64,000 nucleotides of DNA from Candidatus Limnocylindrales bacterium (GCA_035571835.1 DATNBU010000032.1:1-64000), one strand, 5' to 3'. Counted from the stretch's first letter, positions 50,971-60,891 are shown. The notes: generated from the letters alone by a model not told the origin. Translations and numbers: made by a program.

Positions 50971-52692
50971 TCAGGACGGATTGACCGCCGCCGTATCCCC
51001 GAGCGTAAAGCGAAACACCGCCCCGCGATCGAGATGTCCCTCCGCCCAAACCTTGCCGCCGTGACGCCGTACGATGCGCGCTACGGTTGCAAGGCCGACG
51101 CCGGTGCCTTCGAACTCCTGGTTCGCGTGCAGACGCTGGAACGGCTGGAAGAGCTTGCCGACGAAACGCATGTCGAATCCGCAGCCGTTGTCCCGCACGG
51201 AGAACACCGATTCGCCCTCGTGAATCTCGCTGCCGATCGCGATCTGAGCGCTCCTGCGCCTGCCCGTGTATTTCCACGCGTTGCCGATGAGATTGGTCAG
51301 CACGATGCGCAGCAGCTGCGTGTCCGCATTGGCGAGCAGGCCGTCCTCGATTTCGAACGTGGCGTCCCGCTCCGGATTCGTTGCGTGAAAATCGGCGGCG
51401 ATCGCGCGCACCATCACGGTAACGTCGACGGGCTCGCGCCGGATCTCCACGCGGGATGCGCGCGACAGCATCAGCATGTCGTCGATGAGCTGCGCCATGC
51501 GCCGGCTCGCTCCGCGGATCCGCTCGAGCTTGGTCAGCGCGTCGTCGGACAGCTCGCTTCCGTGATCGTCGGCGAGCACGGCGGCAAATCCCTCGATGCT
51601 GCGAAGCGGCGTCCGCAGGTCGTGCGAGACCGAATACGCGAATGATTCGAGATCCTTGTTGGCCGCCTCGAGCAGCGCGGTTCGCTCGCGAACCTGGGCC
51701 TCCAGATCGAGGTTCATCCGCCGTACGGCTTCGGCTGCACGCCGGCGTTCGGTGATGTCGACGCCGACGCCTCCGACGCGCGTCCGCCCGCCCTGGTGAA
51801 TGGCCGTCAGGCTGATCTGGAACCAGCGCGGCTCGCCGATCGGCATGAAATACTCGGGAACATGCACCGAGCCTTCCTTCGCACAACGCACGATGAGCTC
51901 GCGGAGCCGCTCGACCTCGCCGTGCGAGAACCCGACCTCGCGGCCGGTGCGGCCGCGTACCTGTTCGACCGTCACACCGAATGCCGTGGCCAGAGTTTCG
52001 TTGACGTCGACGTAGACGAAGTCGTCGTCGGTCAGATCGAGCAGCGCGCTCTGCACGTTGGACGAGCGGAAAATGCCTTCGAAATCGGCGCGGCTCTCGG
52101 CCAGCGCACGGCTGGCCGCGCGCGCCCTGTATTCGGCGAGGGTGTCGCGCTCGACCTCGCGTGCAATGTAGATCGACATCAGGAACGCCAGCGACAATGC
52201 ACTCAGGTCGTACCAGATGTCGTGGTAGACCGACGACTCCACGAGCAGCGGTGCCGTCGCCATGAGGAATGCGGCGACAACCGCCACGGCCTGGGTCCGC
52301 GGGCCCCATGGGATGAAGCTCGACGTCGCGAGAATCGTGATCGCGAACAGCAGCGCATTGGTGTGGACGTTGCCGATGATCAGGCCGGTCGCGCCGGTGA
52401 CGAAGTTGCATGTGATCGATAGCACGAGCAGGCATGCGACGAGTGTCGCCCGCGTCGGATTGCGAGCCGAGATCCACATGCCGCCCACGGTGACGGCCGC
52501 CTGCAGGAACTTGAGGGCGAGGAGCAGGCCAAGGTGCTGCTCGTGAAGCCAGACGTGAAGACCGGCGAATGCAGCTGTTCCGGCGAGGATCGGCCAGCGG
52601 ATCAGGCGGAATCGGCGAAGCAGAAGCGGCGCGAGGATTTCCCGGCTGGGCTCACGCGCCGGATCGTGGTTGCTGAGCGCGTCGGGTGTCAT
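50971..52692 (-). CDS. membrane-bound PAS sensor histidine kinase
   Basis: 573 aa. An N-terminal membrane domain (about 30-178) has five or six hydrophobic segments (WPILAGTAAFAGLHVWL; ALLFAITILATSSF; WYDLSALSLAFLMSI). A PAS domain follows (about 200-315: FEGIFRSSNVQSALLDL; GGVGVDITERRRAAEAV). A short coiled coil leads to HisKA with the phosphorylated His357 (AYSVSHDLRTPLRSIEG), then HATPase_c (LTNLIGNAWKYTG; VRDNGCGFDM; GTGVGLATVARIV). All kinase boxes are present. The SHDLRTPLRSIEGF box is of the phytochrome-like group. No response regulator lies beside it, so its partner is unknown. Signal and output cannot be read from sequence. Confidence 0.92.
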   Translation of the reverse strand: MTPDALSNHDPAREPSREILAPLLLRRFRLIRWPILAGTAAFAGLHVWLHEQHLGLLLALKFLQAAVTVGGMWISARNPTRATLVACLLVLSITCNFVTGATGLIIGNVHTNALLFAITILATSSFIPWGPRTQAVAVVAAFLMATAPLLVESSVYHDIWYDLSALSLAFLMSIYIAREVERDTLAEYRARAASRALAESRADFEGIFRSSNVQSALLDLTDDDFVYVDVNETLATAFGVTVEQVRGRTGREVGFSHGEVERLRELIVRCAKEGSVHVPEYFMPIGEPRWFQISLTAIHQGGRTRVGGVGVDITERRRAAEAVRRMNLDLEAQVRERTALLEAANKDLESFAYSVSHDLRTPLRSIEGFAAVLADDHGSELSDDALTKLERIRGASRRMAQLIDDMLMLSRASRVEIRREPVDVTVMVRAIAADFHATNPERDATFEIEDGLLANADTQLLRIVLTNLIGNAWKYTGRRRSAQIAIGSEIHEGESVFSVRDNGCGFDMRFVGKLFQPFQRLHANQEFEGTGVGLATVARIVRRHGGKVWAEGHLDRGAVFRFTLGDTAAVNPS

Positions 52693-52823
52693 TCGGTCGC
52701 CGTTGTGCGAGCAGGACGCTCAGCATTAGCGGGCGATCGCGGCGAAGTCACGACGGCGCGACCTTGCCCCGGCACCGCAAAAAGAGCGTCGTTCGCCCGT
52801 GGCCGGCGGAAACGTGACCCGCG

Positions 52824-54710
52824 TTACTCGCTGAGCGTGCGCACTTCGTCGGTGAGGCGACGGACGCGGATGGAAAGACTGCGTGCGAAGTTCTCGAGCA
52901 GCTTCACCTTGAGATCGGGATGCGTGTTGGTCAGGTGCTCGAAGTCGGCGATCGGAAGCTCCCAGCATTCGACCGGCGTATCGGCGCGTACGACGGCCGA
53001 GCGCGGCTGGCGCTCGAGGATCGCCATCTCGCCGAAGATCATTCCCGGCGTGCAGGTGGTCAGCCGGCGCGTTCCTCCACCGGCGAGATCGATCGTCACA
53101 CTGACCTGTCCGCTGGCAAGAAAGAACATCGAATCGGCGGCGTCGCCGATGGCGACGATCTGTTCGCCGGCCTTGAAGCGGCGCGTCTTGAGGACGTTGC
53201 GCAGCACGTTGATGCTGACGTCGTCGAGCCCTTCGCAGATATCGAAATTCTCGAGAGAGACGGGGATTCCTCCCGGAGCCGAGACGCGAATGTCGTAGAG
53301 AAGCTGGTCTTCGCAGAGCTCGAGCGCCGTGTCGGCCTCTTCCATCGCGAGCAGCAGCGCCGCCGGCTTGCGCGCAAGCGCCGCCGAGAAGTACTGCTGC
53401 AGCCCGGCGTCGGCGTCGAGACCCGTCAGGATGACTTCGCGGAATCTCTGGCGGTTGCGCTCCCAGAACGACATCCACAGGTCGAGCGCCGGCCAGTCCG
53501 CCGTCGAGACGCGCTTGAAGTCGAAGACCAGCCAGTCGGAGTTGGGCGGCAGCGCGAGAATGTCGCGAATCACCCGCTCGATCGAAAACAGCGTGAGCTC
53601 ACCCTGGAGCTCGAAGACGACGATGCGCCGTCCGTGCTCGGAGAGCGCGCGCTGCTCGAGCGAGCGGCGCATGCGCTTGGAGCTGACCATCGACGCGTCG
53701 TAGCGGCGCCGCACGAGCGATTTGCCCGAGCGCGTTGCCTGGAACAGGTGCAGGCCGAAGTCTTCGGACAGATCGTGGAACACGCGCACGCCGCGCACGC
53801 TGTTGCCGCGCGTGTCGAGCGGCGGGGAGAAGACCGCGATGCCGACCTGCCCCGGCAGCACGCCGATCACGCCGCCGCCGATTCCGCTCTTGGATGGCAT
53901 GCCGGCACGGGCAACCCATTCGCCGGCGTAGTCGTACATCCCGCACGTCGCCATGACACCGAGGACGTTGGAGACGATCGCCTGATCGAGCACGCTTTCG
54001 TTGGTGGTCGGGCAGACTCCGCCTCCGGCGAGCGTTGCGGCCATGACGGCGAGGTCGCGGCAGGTGACCATCGTCGAACATTGCTGCGAATAGCACTCGA
54101 GCACCGGCTCGAGCACCGAGCCGACGATTCCCGAATTGCGAAGCAGATAATCGATTGCAAAGTTTCCGATGCCGCTGTGACGCTCGGAGGCGACCATCGC
54201 GTCGTCGATCTGGAGCGGTTTTCCGGCACACCGCGACATCACGTCGAGAATGCGGCGGACGCGCGGCCGGCCGGCTTCGTCGCGAACCAGACTGGTCGCG
54301 GCGATCGCGCCCGCGTTGATCATCGGATTGAACGGCCGCCCGCTTTCCTGGAACAGGCTGACGCGGTCGGTCCCGTTTCCGGTCGGCACCAGGCCGACTT
54401 TGTCGAGCACGCCCTCGAGACCGTTGTCCTGGAGCGCCAGCGCGTAGGCGAACGGCTTGGAGATCGACTGGATCGAGAACGGGGTTTCGCAGTCGCCGAC
54501 CGTGTAGACACGGCCGTCGGTGGTGGCGATGGCGATCCCGAATGCCGACGGGTCGGCCCGGGCCAGCTCGGGAATGTAGCTTGCCACCTCGCCGGCGGTG
54601 CAATCGACGTGTCGCGAGTAAAGCTCCTGCAGATACGTTGCGAGCGGATGCTCGGCGGCCGGATCGTCGGGGACAGGTGCGCTCGTTTTTTTCGAAAAGC
54701 TTTCGGACAC
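52824..54710 (-). CDS. glsA: glutaminase fused to STAS and cyclic-nucleotide-binding domains
   Basis: 628 aa, GTG start with GAGGGAG about ten bases upstream. Residues about 20-330 are a serine-dependent GlsA-type glutaminase: TPFSIQSISKPFAYAL holds the catalytic Ser-x-x-Lys, with FNPMINAGAIA, ERHSGIGNFAIDYLLRN and AGMPSKSGIGGGV. It would hydrolyse glutamine to glutamate. A STAS domain follows (about 360-460: IVVFELQGELTLFSIERVI; DWLVFDFKRVSTADW). The C-terminal part (about 480-615) is a cNMP-binding fold (GEQIVAIGDAADSMFFLASGQVSV; FGEMAILERQPRSAVVRA). The Glu and Arg of the phosphate-binding cassette are there. This implies glutaminase control by a small ligand or partner. Stand-alone glutaminases are about 310 aa. 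Confidence 0.93.
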   Translation of the reverse strand: MSESFSKKTSAPVPDDPAAEHPLATYLQELYSRHVDCTAGEVASYIPELARADPSAFGIAIATTDGRVYTVGDCETPFSIQSISKPFAYALALQDNGLEGVLDKVGLVPTGNGTDRVSLFQESGRPFNPMINAGAIAATSLVRDEAGRPRVRRILDVMSRCAGKPLQIDDAMVASERHSGIGNFAIDYLLRNSGIVGSVLEPVLECYSQQCSTMVTCRDLAVMAATLAGGGVCPTTNESVLDQAIVSNVLGVMATCGMYDYAGEWVARAGMPSKSGIGGGVIGVLPGQVGIAVFSPPLDTRGNSVRGVRVFHDLSEDFGLHLFQATRSGKSLVRRRYDASMVSSKRMRRSLEQRALSEHGRRIVVFELQGELTLFSIERVIRDILALPPNSDWLVFDFKRVSTADWPALDLWMSFWERNRQRFREVILTGLDADAGLQQYFSAALARKPAALLLAMEEADTALELCEDQLLYDIRVSAPGGIPVSLENFDICEGLDDVSINVLRNVLKTRRFKAGEQIVAIGDAADSMFFLASGQVSVTIDLAGGGTRRLTTCTPGMIFGEMAILERQPRSAVVRADTPVECWELPIADFEHLTNTHPDLKVKLLENFARSLSIRVRRLTDEVRTLSE

Positions 54711-54874
54711 GTGAGGACTCCCTCGGCTCGGAACAATGACAGTGTGGCGCTATCTCGCCAAGAGGATCGACGCCCGCCGGCCGCTTTTTGACAGGCGCGA
54801 TCGAAGCAGGTTCCGCGCCGACGGCAGCAGCGACGCCGGCCGCAGGCGCTGGAGTAACCGACCGGCTGCGCGCG

Positions 54875-57010
54875 TCAAGTCGCCGCCGGCCGATCCCGGA
54901 TCGCCTCGCAGCGGCGAAACTGCTCGGCAGGCGAAAGCTCCGCCGGCAGCGTTTCAATTTTGCGGCGTCGTAGAAGTCCTGCGGCGTTGAGGTCGCCGGG
55001 GCCGGTTTCGACCGGATACGACCTGTCCGGCAGCCGTTCGGCGCCGGGCACTCCGTTAGCCGGCTGCGCGCGAGAGAGTAGTGCACTTGCGGCCCTGCAG
55101 TCGCCCTGCAAGGCAAGCACGACGCCGCGCATCGCGACCGCATCGGCAAAACCCGGATCGAGTGACGCGCTGGCCGCCAGCTCTTCATCGGCGCGGCGCA
55201 GGGAATCAGACCTCGCCTGCCCGGCCGGCTCCCGGGAGGCTTCGATCAGATGCACGATGCCGAGGTTGTACGCGCTCTCCGGGATCGAACGGTCATAGCG
55301 ACGCGAACGTTCGAGCTCTTCGCGCGCCCCGTCGAGATCGCCGCCGGCGAAGTCGAACACCGCAATCGAGTTCGCGTACTCGGCCTGCGTCGACAGGATC
55401 GCCTCTTCGCGCTGCGCAGCCGTGCCCGTCGACTGGCCCGGTTGCCGGAGCGCGGCGGTTCGCAGGAAATACTGCGCGGCGTCGAGCTTGCCGCTTTCGA
55501 ACGCGAGCGCCGCCAGGTTCTCGTAGCCGAGGTGATGGCCGCGGGCGGCGGCCGCTTCGAACTTCTTCTGTGCGATCGCCCGGTCGCCGCCGGCATAGTG
55601 GAGCACGCCGTACATGTTCTGGACGATCGCGTTCTCGAAGCCTTCGACGAACCAGTCGTCGGGCATGAAACGCCCGTGCGCGAACACGATCGCGCTCGTG
55701 AGCGCAAGCGCGGCGCATGCCGAAGCTGCGGCGTGCTGCAGGCGGCGGCTGCGCGCGCCGACGAATACGAACCCGACGGCAAACATGTACGCGAACGCCG
55801 ATCCGACCAGCAGCAGGTACGTCGCCTTTACGGCCGCCTGTGTCGGCACGCTGCGTGTGCCGTGTACGACGACAGCCGCCATTGCCGCCAGCGTCGTCAG
55901 CATCGCTACCGCCGTGTCGTCCCACCCGCGACGCCACAGGTTTTGCAGCGAGACGGCGATGCCGAGCAGCATGATCGAGGTCGGCACCAGCGCGAGCAGC
56001 AGCAGCAGCTGTCCGGCGCGCCGGGACGCTTCGCTGTGCGTGACCGGCGTCAGCACGAACCCGCCGAATCCGTCGAACCAGGTGTTGGCGTAGATGCCGG
56101 TCGGAATCGATTCGCGCATCGCGCTGTACCCGCCGTACGGCGGGCGCGGCGAGTTGAGCGAAAGGCCGCGCGGCCACTGCGGCCGATAGATGATGCCCGG
56201 GTCGAACAGCAGATATTCGAGCAGCTCGCGGCGCCCCTGGAGCTGCGAGTCCTCGACCCTCTTCAGGAAAAGATGGGTACGGCTGAGCTGGAACGGCGTG
56301 CCGAACTCGCGAACGTTGCGCGCGTAGTAGCCGCCGCAGACCGCGAGCATGGCGACCACGACGATCGCGACGGTTCCCGCGGCACCGGCAAAATCCCGGC
56401 GCACGATGCCGCGAAGGGCAATCGTCGCGATCGAGCCCGCGACCACCACGATTGCCGTGAACTTGGTCAGCATGGCCAGCCCGAGCATCACCCCGAGCGT
56501 TGCGGCGTGGGCCGTCGTCTCTTCGCGCAACGTCCAGACCAGCGCGAGAAGCGCGAGGTTGCCGAGAATGGCCGTCAGGTTCTCGTTGCCGACGAACCCG
56601 GCGCTGTAGAGTTGCATCGGCAGGAACAGCATCGACCCGGCCGCCAGCAGCTGGACGAGCCGATCGGAGGGAAAGCGCAGCCGCACGATCACGAATGCCG
56701 TTGCCGCCGGAATCAGGCCGGCGAGCGCGATCAGCACCGTTCCGATCCGCAGCCGCACTTCGGCGTCGAGGGAGCCGGCCAGGCGCCAGATCAGAGCCAT
56801 CAGCTCGTAGTAGAGCGGCGGCTGGAAGAATTCCCAGCCCTGGTCGGCCAGCGGGATCCTTCCGGTGGTCGCGACGAACCAGATGTACGTAAAGTGTGCG
56901 AACGCGTCGTAGCCGCCGAGCACCGGAAACGACAGGGCGTTGTTGAGACGCACCGCCGCCGCCGCGACCGTCATCACCGAGGCAATGACGAGGAAGGTAG
57001 TGCGGCTCAT
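54875..57010 (-). CDS. PMT-like membrane protein with C-terminal TPR, paralog of the divergent gene
   Basis: 711 aa. About eleven membrane helices occupy residues 5-440. The first periplasmic loop holds FPVLGGYDAFAHFTYIWFVATTGRIP and the following loop WEFFQPPLYYELMAL. The Asp-x-x-x-His in GGYDAFAH occupies the position of the acidic GT-C motif. A GDxx-type periplasmic loop carries YANTWFDGFGGFVLTP. The C-terminal 250 residues are TPR-like (HYAGGDRAIAQKKFEAAAARGHH; YENLAALAFESGKLDAAQYFL). The divergent gene at 57105 is a paralog with the same order of motifs (SGYDAFGHFTYIWFVAR; YANTWFDGFGGWVLPP). Probably a glycosyltransferase or polymerase-like protein. Gene neighbours give no substrate clue. 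Confidence 0.82.
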   Translation of the reverse strand: MSRTTFLVIASVMTVAAAAVRLNNALSFPVLGGYDAFAHFTYIWFVATTGRIPLADQGWEFFQPPLYYELMALIWRLAGSLDAEVRLRIGTVLIALAGLIPAATAFVIVRLRFPSDRLVQLLAAGSMLFLPMQLYSAGFVGNENLTAILGNLALLALVWTLREETTAHAATLGVMLGLAMLTKFTAIVVVAGSIATIALRGIVRRDFAGAAGTVAIVVVAMLAVCGGYYARNVREFGTPFQLSRTHLFLKRVEDSQLQGRRELLEYLLFDPGIIYRPQWPRGLSLNSPRPPYGGYSAMRESIPTGIYANTWFDGFGGFVLTPVTHSEASRRAGQLLLLLALVPTSIMLLGIAVSLQNLWRRGWDDTAVAMLTTLAAMAAVVVHGTRSVPTQAAVKATYLLLVGSAFAYMFAVGFVFVGARSRRLQHAAASACAALALTSAIVFAHGRFMPDDWFVEGFENAIVQNMYGVLHYAGGDRAIAQKKFEAAAARGHHLGYENLAALAFESGKLDAAQYFLRTAALRQPGQSTGTAAQREEAILSTQAEYANSIAVFDFAGGDLDGAREELERSRRYDRSIPESAYNLGIVHLIEASREPAGQARSDSLRRADEELAASASLDPGFADAVAMRGVVLALQGDCRAASALLSRAQPANGVPGAERLPDRSYPVETGPGDLNAAGLLRRRKIETLPAELSPAEQFRRCEAIRDRPAAT

Positions 57011-57104
57011 CCAGAGGCAGGGTCGTCTTCAAGTGGCAAAAGGTCAATTGGGCGATTCGCTCTCCGAGCCGGTCGCCGCTTCGCTCGCTGAGCCGTGCGC
57101 CGCT

Positions 57105-59249
57105 ATGCTGCGCGCCGTGCAGGCGGAATCAGGCGCGGGTCGCGGCATCGTCGTAGTCGCGTCGATCGTCCTGCTGCTGGTGGCGGTCGCCGAGCGGCTG
57201 CACAACGCGTGGGCGGCACCGGTTCTTTCCGGCTACGACGCGTTCGGCCACTTCACCTACATCTGGTTCGTCGCGCGCACCTGGCATTTCCCGATGGCGA
57301 CGCACGGATGGTCGTTCTTCCATCCGCCGCTCTACTACGCGCTGATGGCCGGAATCTGGAACGCGCTCGACGGGCTCGACCCGTACGTCCGGCTGAAGAT
57401 CGGCAAGGTGCTGGTGGCAGCGCTCGGATCGGTGCAGGCGCCGATCGCATGGTACGTGGTGGGACGCGCGTTTCCGCAAAACCGCGCCGTCCGGGCAATG
57501 GCCGCGCTTCTCGTCCTCGTCGTTCCGGTGCAGCTCTACAGTGCGGGATTCCTCGGAAACGAAGGTCTTCACGCCGTCTTCGGTAGCCTGTCGCTGCTCG
57601 CGCTGCTTCATCTGCTGGACGCTCCGTCGCCGCGCCGCGCCGCTGTTCTCGGCCTCTGTCTCGGGGCGGCGATGGCTGCCAAGTTTTCGGCGCTCGCCAT
57701 CGTCGTCGCGTCGCTCGCGACGATTGCCGCTCGCGCACTCGCGCGCCGCCGCTACGGCGAAGGGGCCAGGCTCATCGCCGTCACCGCGGCAACGTCGCTG
57801 GTGATCTGCGGTCCGTGGATCGTGCGCAACATCGAAGCGTACGGAACTCCGTTCGAGCTCAGCCGCAGGACGTTCCCGGTCGCATACGTCGAGAACAACC
57901 AGCCGCAGGCGGCAAGAGGCTGGGCGGACTACCTGACGTTCGATCCGCTGATCTTCAGGCGGCCGGTGTGGCCGCGCGATTCGACGGCGTCGAGCGATCC
58001 GGCGCCGCACGATTTCGAGCGCGCGGTGCGCGAGTCGGTGTGGACCGGAATGTACGCGAACACGTGGTTCGACGGCTTCGGCGGCTGGGTTCTGCCGCCG
58101 GTGGTGGAAAGCGAAGGCTCACGCCGCGCCGGGCAGGCGCTGCTCATGCTCGGCCTGATCCCGACGCTGCTGATCGCGATCGGCATCGTGCGTGCGCTGG
58201 TCGCCCTCGCACGCCGTGGATGGGATGACACGTCGGTCGCATTCGCGTTCACGACCGCGGCGATGATCGTGCTGCTCGTGCAGGGGACGATCGAAGTACC
58301 GATCGCAGCCGCGGTCAAGGCCACGTACTTCACGCCGATCGCGGTCGTATTCGCGTTCTGGTTCGCGCACGGAGCGGTGTGGATCGACGAGCGGCTGCGC
58401 GCGCTGTCGTATCTCCTGCGCGCGGGCTTCCTCGTGCTTGCGGTGCTCAGCCTGGCCGTCTTCTGGCAGGGCTTTCTGTTCGATCCGACGACGATCACGA
58501 GCAACATCCCGCGCTTCGACGAAGGCAAGACCGTGCAGGACGGCATCGTCAAGTACGCCGGCGGGCGCGTCGACGAAGCGCGCGCGCTTTTCCGCAAGGC
58601 GGCGGCCACCGACTACCATCTGGCTTACGAGAATCTCGGCTTTCTGCTGATCGACGAGGGCAAGGTGCGCGCCGGCCTGTCGCAGCTTCGCCTCGCGTGG
58701 CGGATGCAGCATCGCCAGGTCGACGGTCCGATCGACGCCGACAGGTTCCTGCGCCTCGCAAAAGCCGAATACGGCCATTCGATTGCGGTCGTGATGCACG
58801 ACCACGGGCAGTCGAGACGCGCCACTCTGCTCTGGCGCCGCGCGCTGCGCCAGAATCCGCAACTTTCCGAGGCGCTCGCGGGCTTGTCGCTGACCAGGCT
58901 CGAAGACGTGCTGCACCTCGAGCCCGACGAAAAAGCGCGCCGCGCCGCGTTCGAAGAGGCCGCAAGTGATTTCGCGAGCGTGCGCGCGATCGATCCGGGC
59001 CTGGCCGACGGCTGGACGCTTGGCGCTGCCGTGTCGGCCGCGCGCGGCGACTGCGACGGCGCACGAGCAATCCTCGATGCATGGAAATCGCTTCCATGCT
59101 GGATCGAGCGTCAGTTCCCGGCCGAGACCGGTACGGGCGCCGGCCACTCGGCGTCGATCGGGCGGCGACGACTCGCCAGGCCGCGCACGCAGCGCTTCAA
59201 CCCCGATCTTGTCCTTCGCGCATGCGGCATCGAGTCGGGCTCGATATAG
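57105..59249 (+). CDS. PMT-like membrane protein with C-terminal TPR, paralog of the gene on the other strand
   Basis: 714 aa from the ATG at 57105; upstream in-frame starts exist but lie in a region shared with the divergent gene's leader. Same plan as 54875-57010: eleven or so membrane helices, SGYDAFGHFTYIWFVAR, FFHPPLYYALMAG, LYSAGFLGNEGLHAVFG, YANTWFDGFGGWVLPP, and a TPR-like tail (VKYAGGRVDEARALFRKAAATDYH; YENLGFLLIDEG). Identity with the sister is visible over the whole length. The two starts are 94 bp apart and divergent, so promoters must overlap. Its 3' end overlaps the convergent gene by 53 bp. Function as for the sister: probable glycosyl transfer on the periplasmic side. Confidence 0.82.
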   Translation: MLRAVQAESGAGRGIVVVASIVLLLVAVAERLHNAWAAPVLSGYDAFGHFTYIWFVARTWHFPMATHGWSFFHPPLYYALMAGIWNALDGLDPYVRLKIGKVLVAALGSVQAPIAWYVVGRAFPQNRAVRAMAALLVLVVPVQLYSAGFLGNEGLHAVFGSLSLLALLHLLDAPSPRRAAVLGLCLGAAMAAKFSALAIVVASLATIAARALARRRYGEGARLIAVTAATSLVICGPWIVRNIEAYGTPFELSRRTFPVAYVENNQPQAARGWADYLTFDPLIFRRPVWPRDSTASSDPAPHDFERAVRESVWTGMYANTWFDGFGGWVLPPVVESEGSRRAGQALLMLGLIPTLLIAIGIVRALVALARRGWDDTSVAFAFTTAAMIVLLVQGTIEVPIAAAVKATYFTPIAVVFAFWFAHGAVWIDERLRALSYLLRAGFLVLAVLSLAVFWQGFLFDPTTITSNIPRFDEGKTVQDGIVKYAGGRVDEARALFRKAAATDYHLAYENLGFLLIDEGKVRAGLSQLRLAWRMQHRQVDGPIDADRFLRLAKAEYGHSIAVVMHDHGQSRRATLLWRRALRQNPQLSEALAGLSLTRLEDVLHLEPDEKARRAAFEEAASDFASVRAIDPGLADGWTLGAAVSAARGDCDGARAILDAWKSLPCWIERQFPAETGTGAGHSASIGRRRLARPRTQRFNPDLVLRACGIESGSI

Positions 59250-60891
59250 CAACGTCGAGAAACGCCAGGCTGCCGAGCGATGGAGCTTCGCGCGGCGCGG
59301 CTTCGGCCTGATCGATCGCTGCGGCAAGCTCGTCGCGCCTCGGCGACGGAGGAAGCGGGGCGACCTGCTCGAGCCCTTCGCGGATCGCCGCGCGCGCGCC
59401 TTCGATTGCCGCCGCGCGGTACTCGGGATCGACCGACAGCAGCGCCTTGGTCAGGCCGGACGCCGACGCATCGCTGCGGCGCGTACCGAACAGATACGCA
59501 AAGCTGAATCCGACGCCGCGATATGCCCGGCCTCGAAGCTCGGGCGGCAGCGCATCGATGCGCGGGCCGAAGATCGGATCGGTTCCGTGCTTGAAGACGA
59601 CGAGGTGCCCATACGCTTCGGCGCCGGTCTCGCGAGCCTCCGATTCGGCGAGCGCGCGATGGCCGCTCCCGTCGTTCACGATCTGCAGCGTGCCGATTGC
59701 TCCGGCGGCCACGCATACCGACAGCGCGGCAACGCTGATCAGCCGCGGCGCACGCGCGACCGCCAGTGCAACCGCAAAGAACAGCGACGGGAGAGCCGGC
59801 ACGATGATCCGGAACGTGAACCAGCGGACCATTCCGTAGTCGTTGAACTCCTGGTTGCTGGCGGCAATCGTCGCGAGGAAAAGCGGGAAGACCACGAGGA
59901 TCGCGAGCTCCGGGCTCTGGCGCACGTGTGCGCCGAGCGTCGACGTCGAGCGCGCGATGCCCGACACGATCCGCAGCAGCCCTGCAGACGTCGCAGCGAT
60001 CCATGCGGCCGCGCAGACCGCGAGATACGGATAGGACAGGAGATCCCTCGAGACCTTGACGTCGCCCGGAACTCCGATGTTGCGGAAATAAAGCGCGACC
60101 GGAACGCCGTGGACCGTGACGTCGAAGAGTCTTGCCACGTAGCCGGCTCGCCCCGCGCCGCCGCGCGCGAAGGTTTCGCCGACGATGTCGAGCGCACCTC
60201 CGGCAATCGCGTAGCGAACGATCCACGGCGAAAAGCCTGCAGCAAAGCCTGCGGCGGCAAGCGGCCACGATCGGAGCGGAAGCGCTCCGGCCGCAAACGC
60301 GTACGCCAATCCGGCTGCGAACGTCAGCGCCGATGTGTAGCTGAACCAGATCGAAAGCCCGGCCGCCGCCATCCATGCGAACAGTCGGGCGCGAGCAATG
60401 GAGCGATCCGTCGAGCGAGCGACGTATCGATACATGAGCAGCCACTGCAGGCCGCTCAGCGTGACCGTGTCGCTGTGAAAGCCCTGGCCGACGACGTTGA
60501 ACACGGCAAAGACCGGCGGTGCCGCGAGCCACGCCAGGCCGAGCGCATTCGCGGTGCGTCTGCCGAACACGTTGTCGGCGACGAGCAGCCAGAGCCACAG
60601 GCCGAGCGCGCTCCACGCGAGCGCGACCGCCTTGAGCACGACGATCGACGGGCCGGTCACCGCGGTCACTAGCGCTGTGAGCCCGGCGAAAACGAGGCTT
60701 CCGCCGGCGTACGGATCGGCCTGCAGATCGTGGAAAGGAATTGCCCAGCCGCTTCGCAGCGCTTCGGCGATGAGCAGCCGGTAGGTCTCCTCCCAGAAGT
60801 ACACGCCGTCGAAGCCGAGCGCGATCAGGAGCGCGCGGTGCACGACGAACGCGGCAACCCACCACAGGAGCGCGACTCGCGAGCCGGTCAT
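59197..60891 (-). CDS. GT-C-like multi-pass membrane protein
   Basis: 564 aa, ATG overlapping the moeA stop by ATGA. About ten hydrophobic segments occupy residues 5-420. The first loop has GVYFWEETYRLLIAE, an acidic motif in the GT-C position; WFSYTSALTFAAGLAYAFAAG and FNDYGMVRWFTFRIIVPAL are later membrane and loop blocks. The last 130 residues are soluble (YGHLVVFKHGTDPIFGPRIDALPPELRG) and rich in Ala/Glu helices. I do not recognise a precise family. It converges on the PMT/TPR gene with the ends overlapping 53 bp. Its tight coupling to two moeA genes is puzzling and may only reflect gene packing. Confidence 0.72.
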   Translation of the reverse strand: MTGSRVALLWWVAAFVVHRALLIALGFDGVYFWEETYRLLIAEALRSGWAIPFHDLQADPYAGGSLVFAGLTALVTAVTGPSIVVLKAVALAWSALGLWLWLLVADNVFGRRTANALGLAWLAAPPVFAVFNVVGQGFHSDTVTLSGLQWLLMYRYVARSTDRSIARARLFAWMAAAGLSIWFSYTSALTFAAGLAYAFAAGALPLRSWPLAAAGFAAGFSPWIVRYAIAGGALDIVGETFARGGAGRAGYVARLFDVTVHGVPVALYFRNIGVPGDVKVSRDLLSYPYLAVCAAAWIAATSAGLLRIVSGIARSTSTLGAHVRQSPELAILVVFPLFLATIAASNQEFNDYGMVRWFTFRIIVPALPSLFFAVALAVARAPRLISVAALSVCVAAGAIGTLQIVNDGSGHRALAESEARETGAEAYGHLVVFKHGTDPIFGPRIDALPPELRGRAYRGVGFSFAYLFGTRRSDASASGLTKALLSVDPEYRAAAIEGARAAIREGLEQVAPLPPSPRRDELAAAIDQAEAAPREAPSLGSLAFLDVAISSPTRCRMREGQDRG

